Positions 1 to 4,844 of a stretch of DNA of 9,262 nt are shown here, piece after piece. The first letter of the stretch is position 1; each line of letters begins with the position of its first letter. The notes beneath the pieces were generated by a model. The model was not told where the DNA came from and made no database searches. It saw nothing but the letters and a program-made list of their open reading frames with translations. This stretch comes from Betaproteobacteria bacterium RIFCSPLOWO2_02_FULL_62_17 (GTDB taxonomy: Bacteria; Pseudomonadota; Gammaproteobacteria; Burkholderiales; SG8-39), in assembly GCA_001770355.1 (NCBI GenBank), contig MEQV01000078.1, positions 1 through 9,262 on the forward strand, written 5' to 3'. The position numbers were made by a program, and so were the translations under genes.

Positions 1-253
1 CGTAGCTGATGTCGACGACCGCGCGGTGGGTGCGCAGGGCCAGCGTTCCCTCGGCCTGTCCCGGCGCGCGCGACACGATCTGCCAGCCGAGGCCCGCTCC
101 GGCGCGCATGATGGCTTTCTCCACGTCCGGCAGCGTCACGGCCTTGTTGGCGACTACGGGCGCTGCGTTGACGTCGTATAACGGCGCGGTACGGCAGCCG
201 ACGAGCAATAACAGGATGGACGGAATGACGATCTTCAGGACGTCGCGGACCAT
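1..253 (-). CDS. small lipoprotein, 5' part of gene (runs off window edge)
   Basis: The frame reads from an ATG at 251-253 to the left edge without a stop (84 codons visible). The N-terminus has a short charged stretch (MVRD), a hydrophobic segment at residues 8-19, and a lipobox LVGC ending at Cys20, so it is predicted to be lipidated and anchored in an outer or inner membrane. Arg at +2 after the Cys does not suggest inner-membrane retention. After the Cys come a flexible stretch and a compact domain with the motif AGAGLGWQI and a later beta-type segment (LRTHRAVVDI). From memory this resembles small lipoproteins of unknown function that are common in Betaproteobacteria; I know no activity for them. 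A GGGGAG ribosome binding site lies six bases before the ATG and supports the start. The gene is transcribed away from its upstream neighbour's stop with 268 bases between, so it probably has its own promoter. Confidence 0.8.
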   Translation of the reverse strand, partial: MVRDVLKIVIPSILLLLVGCRTAPLYDVNAAPVVANKAVTLPDVEKAIMRAGAGLGWQIVSRAPGQAEGTLALRTHRAVVDISY

Positions 254-447
254 TTGTGTTCTCCCCATTCAAGTCGATTACGGTCGATTCAGCAATGCAT
301 CGAACGCGAACGCTTGCCCTGCATGGCGCCCAGGATGCGCTATGTTACCAGTGCAGCGTATGCCTTTCCAGCATTGCCACGCGGCAGGACTTTCCGGCGT
401 CACGCCGACCGGCCGCCATCATTCTGGCCGTATCGGGCGCCCGCCGT

Positions 448-467
448 AATCCCATGACCATGGGATT
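448..467. repeat. 8-bp perfect inverted repeat in the intergenic gap
   Basis: AATCCCAT and ATGGGATT flank a four-base loop (GACC). It lies in the 268-base gap between the oxidoreductase stop and the lipoprotein start. Variants of GCCGTAAT recur around it (443-450 and 487-494, with GCCGTGAT at 469-476). It could be an operator or a hairpin in a leader; no T-run follows on either strand, so it is not a clear terminator. Confidence 0.45.
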
Positions 468-501
468 GGCCGTGATCCGCCCGGCCGCCGTAATGTTCTC
501 T

Positions 502-517
502 GCCTGGCCCGCCAGGC
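502..517 (-). terminator. possible weak terminator hairpin after the oxidoreductase gene
   Basis: GCCTGG and CCAGGC form a perfect 6-bp GC-rich stem with a four-base loop, five bases after the oxidoreductase stop codon on the minus strand. The downstream sequence has no U-run, so intrinsic termination would be weak. The position directly after the stop is the main argument. Confidence 0.3.
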
Positions 518-521
518 GCAC

Positions 522-1412
522 TCAGTACTTTCCCTCCTTTACCCAGGTTGCCACCAGCATAGCGGTGTCGGCCGGTCCCAATCCGTGGCCAACGGCCTGG
601 TTGTAGCAAGCCAGCGCCTGGGCGGTGACCGGCGACGCGTATCCAAGCCGCTGCGCCTCCTCGACCATCGTGCGCAGATCCTTGCGCGCAAGCTCGATGT
701 CGAATGACACGGCGGCGGGCGCCTTGCCCTCGAGCGCCTCGGCAAGCACGCCGCCGCGCCACTTGATGACGTTGGCGCCACCGGAGGTATCCGCGAAGAT
801 GTCCATCACCCGCGCCGGATCGAGGCCCAGCGGTTTGACCAGTGACAGCGCTTCGCCGAGCACCTGCCAATAAACGAGGAGCGGCAGATTGATCGCAAGC
901 TTCATGCTCGCGCCCGCGCCGGCCGGGCCGACGTGTTCGAGGCGCCGGCAGAGTTGTTCCAGCACCGGCCTTGCACGCGCAACGTCTGCCGCTTCGCCGC
1001 CGGCGAATCCCAGCAGTTTGCCATCGCGTGCCTGCGCCACCGAGCCGCCCACGGGGCAGTCGATGAATGAGGCGCCTGTCTCCCGCATCCTGGTGGCGAG
1101 CTCTTGCTGCACGACCGGCGGCAGCGTGCTCATTTCGACAAAAAGCCTGCCCTTGACGTTGCCCGTGAGGAGTCCGTCGCTGCCGCTGTAAGTCCCATCA
1201 ATGGCGGGTGCATCGGACAGCATCGTGATAACGACATCGCACGCCTCGGCGAGCGCCCTGGGACTGGCCGCGATCCCGGCCCCGGCGGCCGCGAGCGGTC
1301 TCGTTTTCTCTGCGGTTCGGTTCCAGACCATGACCTCGTGGCCCAGCTTCAACAACCGAGCCGCCATGGCGCTGCCCATGCGCCCCATGCCTGCAATGCC
1401 GATCTTCAACAC
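522..1412 (-). CDS. NAD(P)-dependent oxidoreductase, 3-hydroxyisobutyrate dehydrogenase / beta-hydroxyacid dehydrogenase family
   Basis: A cytosolic NAD(P)-dependent dehydrogenase or reductase acting on a small beta-hydroxyacid or semialdehyde; the substrate cannot be read from sequence. The 296 residues match the family's usual length. Residues 4-13 carry the Rossmann motif GIAGMGRMG, followed by NRT at 31-33. The substrate motif at 118-124 is DCPVGGS, where the family usually has PVSGG, so the usual Ser is Gly. The catalytic Lys is K171 in GAGASMKLAIN with N175 retained, and the late motif RKDL is at 243-246. I chose the GTG at 1410-1412; AAGGAG at 1416-1421 is three bases before it and six before the alternative TTG at 1407-1409. 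Both give the typical (M)LKIGIAG start. The frame stays open upstream to 1493, but that part translates the dispersed repeat. Relatives include tartronate semialdehyde reductases and GLYR1-type succinic semialdehyde reductases. Confidence 0.88.
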   Translation of the reverse strand: MLKIGIAGMGRMGSAMAARLLKLGHEVMVWNRTAEKTRPLAAAGAGIAASPRALAEACDVVITMLSDAPAIDGTYSGSDGLLTGNVKGRLFVEMSTLPPVVQQELATRMRETGASFIDCPVGGSVAQARDGKLLGFAGGEAADVARARPVLEQLCRRLEHVGPAGAGASMKLAINLPLLVYWQVLGEALSLVKPLGLDPARVMDIFADTSGGANVIKWRGGVLAEALEGKAPAAVSFDIELARKDLRTMVEEAQRLGYASPVTAQALACYNQAVGHGLGPADTAMLVATWVKEGKY

Positions 1413-1432
1413 CTTCTCCTTCAATATAACTT

Positions 1433-1470
1433 CCCTCCCCCTCGATGGGGGAGGGTGAGGGTGGGGGTGA
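1433..1470. repeat. C-rich/G-rich dispersed palindromic (REP-like) element
   Basis: CCCTCCCCC (1433-1441) and GGGGGAGGG (1447-1455) form a perfect 9-bp stem with loop TCGAT, followed by the tail TGAGGGTGGGGGTGA. From memory this layout resembles intergenic elements present in many copies in beta- and gammaproteobacterial genomes. It sits 12 bases upstream of the oxidoreductase ribosome binding site, so it would lie in the mRNA leader if the promoter is further upstream. Confidence 0.6.
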
Positions 1471-1542
1471 CAGGAAAATTGATTCTGCCACACGCTCTCC
1501 TGCGGCGCGCAATCCTAGCATGCGTCGTGGGCGCACCGACTT

Positions 1543-1551
1543 TGCTATAAT
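1543..1551 (+). promoter_or_regulatory. extended -10 promoter of tRNA-Arg
   Basis: TGCTATAAT is a perfect TGn extended -10 followed by TATAAT. It ends ten bases before the first base of the mature tRNA, the usual arrangement for a tRNA with a very short 5' leader. No good -35 hexamer is visible, which an extended -10 can tolerate. Confidence 0.6.
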
Positions 1552-1561
1552 TCGCGCCTTC

Positions 1562-1638
1562 GCGCCCGTAGCTCAGTTGGATAGAGTACCTGGCTACGAA
1601 CCAGGGGGTCGTGGGTTCAAATCCTGCCGGGCGCGCCA
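1562..1638 (+). tRNA. tRNA-Arg (anticodon ACG)
   Basis: A complete 77-base cloverleaf. The acceptor arms GCGCCCG (1562-1568) and CGGGCGC (1628-1634) pair perfectly, followed by discriminator G and an encoded CCA (1636-1638). The D arm is GCTC/GAGT. The anticodon stem CCTGG/CCAGG encloses the loop CTACGAA, giving anticodon ACG (read as ICG, decoding CGU, CGC and CGA). The T arm contains the canonical TTCAAAT loop. Its 3' end faces a decayed integrase gene, as is usual when a tRNA gene serves as the attachment site of an integrative element. The tRNA itself is intact. Confidence 0.96.
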
Positions 1639-1681
1639 GAATTCAAGGACTTGGCATATCAAAATCAAGTACTCTTTCATT

Positions 1682-1712
1682 TTTGCGTGAGATTTGCGTG
1701 ACTTTCTCACGC
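1682..1712. repeat. TTTGCGTGA direct repeats plus inverted copy near the presumed att region
   Basis: TTTGCGTGA occurs at 1682-1690 and again at 1693-1701, 11 bases apart (about one helical turn). The inverse, CTCACGC, lies at 1706-1712 and pairs with GCGTGAG at 1685-1691. The cluster starts 44 bases after the tRNA CCA end and overlaps the integrase stop codon. This spacing would fit arm-type recombinase or excisionase sites; alternatively it is a hairpin ending the integrase transcript. Confidence 0.4.
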
Positions 1713-2477
1713 AGCAGCGCGCAACAGCGTGATCGCTGGCGTTGCAAGTGAACGGTCGATACGATTGACCGCTGCAAGAAGTTCTGCAAGTTCGGCGACG
1801 GAGTAGTGCGTGGGCATGCTTCGGGTCTTGTGACCCAGCAGCACTGCTCGCGTTTCCTCCTGAACCCCAGCCGCCCGAAGCCTCCGCCCAAACGTGTGCT
1901 TCAAGTCGTGAATGCGCACGTGGGCGAATCCCCAGGGCGCGTCGCGGCCCAATCTTTCTCGGTACATCTGAGCCGCGCGCTTTCTAGCGTTCTGCCAAGC
2001 GGTGTTGTTCATGGTATCGACTCGGCGCGCCGTCTTCTGCGGTTTCGCATATACGTCCGGACTCCGGGTGCGCGGTCGCTGGTAGGCGAACACGTACTGT
2101 AAGTGCCGGCCACGCATCTGCTCTACCACTTCCCTGGCTACGCTGTTCAGGACCACGAGGCGATCCTCGCGATTCTTGACCAACTCTCTAGGAATGACGA
2201 ATACGCTCACGCCAAGCGCGTCCACCTTCAGCTCCCACGACCACTGCAACGAGCACACCTCCTGGTCACGCATTCCGGTATTGACCTTGAATATGGCCAT
2301 CTCCCGGTTCAAGTCTGGTAGCTCGCCAAACAGCAGGTCTTGCTCTTCCCACGACAGCGGATAAGCCTTTCGTGCTCCGCGGTTCCTCTCGACCGTAATC
2401 AGCGGCGCAGTCTGCAACCAAGTCATGCCGTTCGGGTGTCGCCACACTCGAGCTGCGAGGTTGAGAATTCGTCGCAC
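1707..2477 (-). CDS. tyrosine recombinase (phage/island integrase), catalytic domain, N-terminally truncated
   Basis: A site-specific recombinase that would insert or excise an element at the adjacent tRNA. Counting from the GTG at 2475-2477, the catalytic set is R70 in NTGMRDQEV, K101 in the beta-hairpin, H190 in HDLKHTFGRRL, H216 in LLGH and nucleophile Y225 in THYS. Position 193 is Lys where most tyrosine recombinases have Arg; from memory HDLKHTFGRRL recurs in a proteobacterial integrase subgroup, so this need not be inactivating. Homology-like sequence continues upstream of the GTG (VDKVSLTTVNRAVEIV), and the frame is open to 2552, where it meets an IS21-type transposase fragment. The arm-binding and most of the core-binding domain are missing. 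I consider it most likely non-functional although the catalytic domain is open. It ends 69 bases from the tRNA CCA, pointing toward it. Confidence 0.85.
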   Translation of the reverse strand: MRRILNLAARVWRHPNGMTWLQTAPLITVERNRGARKAYPLSWEEQDLLFGELPDLNREMAIFKVNTGMRDQEVCSLQWSWELKVDALGVSVFVIPRELVKNREDRLVVLNSVAREVVEQMRGRHLQYVFAYQRPRTRSPDVYAKPQKTARRVDTMNNTAWQNARKRAAQMYRERLGRDAPWGFAHVRIHDLKHTFGRRLRAAGVQEETRAVLLGHKTRSMPTHYSVAELAELLAAVNRIDRSLATPAITLLRAAA

Positions 2478-2514
2478 GATTTCAACCGCGCGGTTGACCG
2501 TGGTCAGGCTTACC

Positions 2515-2952
2515 TTATCTACGTTGAGTCGATGCTCTTTGAATGACCGTTCTCATGCGGTCATAGAGCATCTCGGCGGTGTGGCCGCCGAAGTGCTCGA
2601 AGGCGGCCTCGTGCGCGGCCAGCAGCGCGCCGATGCGCTCGTGCTCGAAGCCTTGGGCGAAGCTGCGGCGCGAGTAGCCGAGCGTCATCACGAACACGTG
2701 AATCTCGGCCGGCCCGGACTCGAACGCAACCCGCACCTGACCCCAGTCGACCTGCGATTGTTCGCCCGGCGCCGTCTCGAAGCGGCACTGGGTGAGCGAA
2801 TCGAGCGCAGCCTGCGCCCGCAGGGGCCGCACCGTGAGCTTCACCGTGTCGTAGCCGCCGCTGAACCCGCGGGTGGCGCACAGCTCCTGGAACAGGATAC
2901 GCGCCGAGTAGCGCACCTGCGGGGCGCGCTCGGCAACGTGCTTGCCGTTTAA
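2515..2952 (-). pseudogene. IS21-family IstA transposase fragment, truncated at both ends
   Basis: The internal DDE-transposase part of IstA, the large transposase of IS21-type elements. From the first GTG (2914-2916), recognisable segments are GYDTVKLTVRPLRA, then QSQVDWGQ with the first catalytic Asp (D57), then FGGHTAEMLYDRMRTV with the second (D119). The helix-turn-helix N-terminus, the third acidic residue and the C-terminus are absent, and no istB follows. Upstream the frame stays open (NGKHVAERAPQ) to a TGA at 2953-2955. At the other end homology stops after RMRTVI at about 2540, and the last residues are translated from the integrase gene. A full IstA has roughly 400-500 residues; about 140 codons remain. 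It shares a junction with the truncated integrase, so one event probably cut both genes. Confidence 0.85.
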
Positions 2953-3245
2953 TCAATCCGCGGTGTTTCTTGATTCGATCAAGCAGATCGTCTTGCGCTT
3001 CCTCATGCTCTTCACGATATCGATCGAATCGTGAAGAGGCGGTGTCATTCGGGAGTAGAAGCAATGAAATCGTAAAGGCAGAAATAGATTCGTTGAAGGC
3101 TGCATTCAGGTAGTGGCAGAATTGCTGTCGTAGCTATGCTCTTTCATGGTGGTGTATCTTCTTGTTTGCTGAACTACGATCTCGACAACCGCATTTCAGC
3201 AGAGGTACGCCGCCTCTTCAACTCATACACCAAAATCGATCATAG
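2953..3245. other. AT-richer spacer without an identifiable gene
   Basis: This stretch is poorer in G+C than both sides and separates the IS21 fragment from the IS200/IS605 fragment. On the minus strand a frame is open from 3133 to beyond 2950. It reads as a plausible but unrecognised peptide with a polar, helix-like segment (RYREEHEEAQDDLLDRIKK). It has no convincing start with a ribosome binding site and runs into the IstA region in the wrong frame, so I do not call it a gene. On the plus strand a frame from 3136 to 3333 has no homology I recognise. Confidence 0.4.
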
Positions 3246-3431
3246 CTCTCGCGAGTGCTGCTTCAAGAGTTTCCGTCGCTGCGGAAGAAGTTCTGGGGTC
3301 GGCATTTCTGGGCCCGTGGCTACCTCGCGGTGAGCTCGGGAACGATTACGGACGAGATGATCAAGGAGTACATCAATGAACAAGAAGGTGAGCAAGTTGC
3401 GGATGATAGTCGATTTCCAATCGACGGCTGA
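3246..3431 (+). pseudogene. IS200/IS605-family TnpA transposase, C-terminal fragment
   Basis: The C-terminal 61 residues of a Y1 (HUH) single-strand transposase of the IS200/IS605 group. The open segment begins after a TAG at 3243-3245 and matches the family pattern: LQEFPSLRKKFWG, then RHFWARGYLAVSSG, then TITDEMIKEYINEQ. In the last motif Y42 and Q46 correspond to the catalytic Tyr and the conserved Gln of the family. The N-terminal half with the HUH metal-binding motif is missing, so the protein cannot act. It is followed by a perfect hairpin typical of an IS200/IS605 end. Confidence 0.85.
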
Positions 3432-3435
3432 TGAA

Positions 3436-3458
3436 GCCACCGGCTTGTAGCCGGTGGT
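3436..3458 (+). repeat. IS200/IS605 right-end hairpin
   Basis: CCACCGGC (3437-3444) and GCCGGTGG (3450-3457) form a perfect 8-bp stem with loop TTGTA, extendable by one G-T pair. It starts six bases after the tnpA stop codon. Elements of this family carry imperfect or perfect palindromes near each end that TnpA recognises in single-stranded form; the matching left end is not found here. Confidence 0.7.
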
Positions 3459-3495
3459 CGTTCGCTGTCGAATTCAGGGAAGATGAGGACTCCTT

Positions 3496-3778
3496 TTAGG
3501 CGGTTGTGGGTGGGTTGATCCAGACGGCTGGCGGCGGCGCCGGCGGACGCGGGAGCTTGCTCTTGAAACGCAATAGGTTCGCGTCGAACGCGGCGCGCGG
3601 TGTCGCGGCGCTCGCGTCGATGATGGCGCGCGCGCCCATAGTGGACGCTCTCAGGGGTCAACAGTGCAATGCCGCTGTGGCGGTGCTCGGTGTTATTCCA
3701 GGCGAAGAAGCATTGGGCGTGGGCGCGAGCATCCTCGATCGAGCCGAAGCGCTCGGGGAAATCAGAGACCAAGCGATA
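3496..3778 (-). pseudogene. IS3-family OrfB transposase, C-terminal fragment with a frameshift
   Basis: The C-terminal end of an IS3-type integrase-core transposase. The first part reads SDFPERFGSIEDARAH, then FFAWNNTEHRHSGIALLTPESVHYG, a motif order characteristic of IS3 OrfB. The expected C-terminal continuation, ending in PPAVWINPPTTA and a TAA at 3496-3498, lies in a different frame. The switch maps to the GC-repeat at about 3625-3638, which fits a one-base slip. Homology begins at about 3778; the DDE core upstream and orfA are missing. Without the shift the frame runs on past the true end to 3320. Confidence 0.82.
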
Positions 3779-3901
3779 AGGGAGAAGCAGCCGATAGTTG
3801 ATAACGACATCACCGCCCGGCTTGGTGTGGGTGGAAAACGCCGGCAGGAAGCCATCAGGCGTGGCTACATCACGGTTCAACGCGCTCCCCCAGTGTTTCA
3901 T
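3779..3901 (-). pseudogene. 5' fragment of an unidentified gene fused into the IS3 remnant
   Basis: An ATG at 3899-3901 with AAGGA eight bases upstream opens a frame of about 41 codons that then runs straight into the IS3 OrfB fragment. The peptide contains GGDVVINYRLLLP, which resembles VVTINYRFMLAP in the exported protein just upstream, so it could be the start of, or a piece of, a second gene of that kind. It overlaps the 3' end of the upstream gene in another frame. The function is unknown and the resemblance is short. Confidence 0.3.
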
Positions 3902-4415
3902 TGCGATGGTCCTTGGCAAGACGCTGGACGTAGGCCGTGACGGCACTGCGAACTGTCAGATCGAGCGGCCAAACGTAAGTGCCGGGAGACGTCCCGGGGG
4001 CGAGCATGAAACGGTAGTTAATTGTGACGACGCGACGACCGGCGCCCTGATGTTGCACCGTGGTGCCGCCCCGCGGATTGAGTTCTACCGCGCCGCTGAT
4101 CCCATCGATCTCAACAAGCTGAAACACCGTGCCGCGGATGAGGAAGTCCACCGCATAGCCGCTGGGCGCATCGCTTGTAATGACGAGCCGCGAGCCCTCG
4201 CGGACCTCCACCACGCCGCGCGCCACATCCCCGGCGTTAACTTTGATCGCACTTGCCTGGTGTTCCACCATGACGTAGCCAGCGGGCAATCCGATCGCCC
4301 ACGCGGCGCGCGGTGCGCCTTGGGCTGCGGCGATACTGGCATTGAGTGCGCACGCGAGCGCCAACACCGCGAGCAAGGGACCTCCGGTCATGCGCGTACC
4401 CGGGCGGCGCGCCAC
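3870..4415 (-). CDS. predicted exported beta-rich protein of unknown function
   Basis: I do not recognise the family. The 181-residue product has an N-terminal Sec signal peptide: arginines at residues 3, 4 and 8, a hydrophobic core LLAVLALACAL (14-24), and a probable signal peptidase site after A31 (AAA before QG). The mature part alternates short beta-type segments (GVVEVREGSRLVIT, YAVDFLIRG, VVTINYRFMLAP) and reaches GTSPGTYVWPLDLTV at 141-155, resembling the last strands of an exported immunoglobulin-like or pilin-like beta-sandwich. I chose the GTG at 4413-4415 because AGGA lies eight bases before it; the ATG at 4389-4391 has no such site. The last 26 residues (RSAVTAYVQ onward) look unlike a beta domain and may be read-through into foreign sequence. 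It is the only gene in the island region that looks nearly intact. Confidence 0.6.
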   Translation of the reverse strand: MARRPGTRMTGGPLLAVLALACALNASIAAAQGAPRAAWAIGLPAGYVMVEHQASAIKVNAGDVARGVVEVREGSRLVITSDAPSGYAVDFLIRGTVFQLVEIDGISGAVELNPRGGTTVQHQGAGRRVVTINYRFMLAPGTSPGTYVWPLDLTVRSAVTAYVQRLAKDHRNETLGERVEP

Positions 4416-4481
4416 TTGAGCCGTCCTGGCTGAGCGGAAACCACTTAGCAATGGCGCATTCTGGCCACCGCGCCTTCCGCC

Positions 4482-4625
4482 ATGAGGGGTAATACGCTCA
4501 CGGAGCGATATCATCGTATTCTGAAGGTTGCGCGCACGATCGCGGACCTCGCGGGTGCGAAGACCGTGAGTTCCGCACACGTGGCGGAGGCGATCCAGTA
4601 CCGCTGCTTCGATCGACATTCGTAA
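4482..4625 (+). pseudogene. comM: comM (Mg-chelatase-like AAA ATPase) 3'-end fragment
   Basis: The 47 codons before a TAA at 4623-4625 match the C-terminus of ComM, an AAA+ ATPase/helicase that promotes branch migration during natural transformation. The diagnostic run is RYHRILKVARTIADLAG, followed by HVAEAIQYR and DR near the end, all in the order known from ComM. Everything upstream (the Lon-like, AAA and most of the C-terminal domain of a roughly 500-residue protein) is absent. The frame is open from 4449, but only 4482 onward looks homologous. The original gene may have been cut here by the IS events, or this piece may have been carried in. Confidence 0.8.
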
Positions 4626-4638
4626 CAGACTATGCGAT

Positions 4639-4835
4639 AACGAAAAATTCCACGGCTCTCGCGCCACGGTTCTGGTGCGGGAACTCGTTGCCGATAAGGC
4701 ATGCCACGCCGATACGCTCGTCGTGCTCATCCAAGTAAGTGGGCGCTCCGCCGCATCGCCGCGCGATATGAAAAACTCGCCCGCAACCTCCTGTCCATGG
4801 TCAACCTCGTGTGCGCCTACATTTGGCATCATTGA
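4639..4835 (+). pseudogene. IS5-family transposase fragment with internal deletion
   Basis: Two pieces of a DDE transposase of the IS5 group lie in different frames. The first reads ELVADKACHADTLVVLIQ (4681-4734), the region around the second catalytic Asp (usual pattern ADKGYDAD). The second reads LRRIAARYEKLARNLLSMV (4746-4802) and ends LVCAYIWHH before a TGA at 4833-4835; this is the usual C-terminus. The stretch normally between them, which contains the third catalytic acid, is deleted. The remnant ends ten bases from the stop of the HDOD gene and so marks the right edge of the scarred region. Confidence 0.8.
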
Positions 4836-4844
4836 TAACAGACC

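Larger units (their letters stand above)
1639..4840. mobile_element. decayed integrative island / insertion-sequence graveyard next to tRNA-Arg
   Basis: Between the intact tRNA and the HDOD gene lie a 5'-truncated tyrosine recombinase, pieces of four unrelated insertion-sequence families (IS21, IS200/IS605, IS3, IS5), the 3' end of comM and one exported-protein gene. This suggests an element that once integrated at the tRNA and was then eroded by IS insertion and deletion. I did not find a second copy of the tRNA 3' end in the window, so the right boundary is a guess based on the last IS remnant. Confidence 0.45.

Noticed and set aside
400..870. Long minus-strand frame overlapping the oxidoreductase 3' end
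   Set aside because: It is a different frame of the dehydrogenase gene, rich in Arg/Gly/Ala from GC-rich codons, with no motifs.
3240..3946. CRISPR array or other regular repeat in the island region
   Set aside because: No direct repeat of constant spacing is present; the palindrome belongs to the IS200/IS605 end.
4399..4430. Possible second copy of the tRNA 3' end (CCGGGCGGCGCGCCAC at 4399)
   Set aside because: Only a short GC-rich match with an insertion; the T arm and loop sequence are absent, so it is not an att repeat.
4416..4832. N-terminal extension of the exported-protein frame up to 4832
   Set aside because: This stretch is antisense to the comM and IS5 fragments; the signal peptide starts at 4415.
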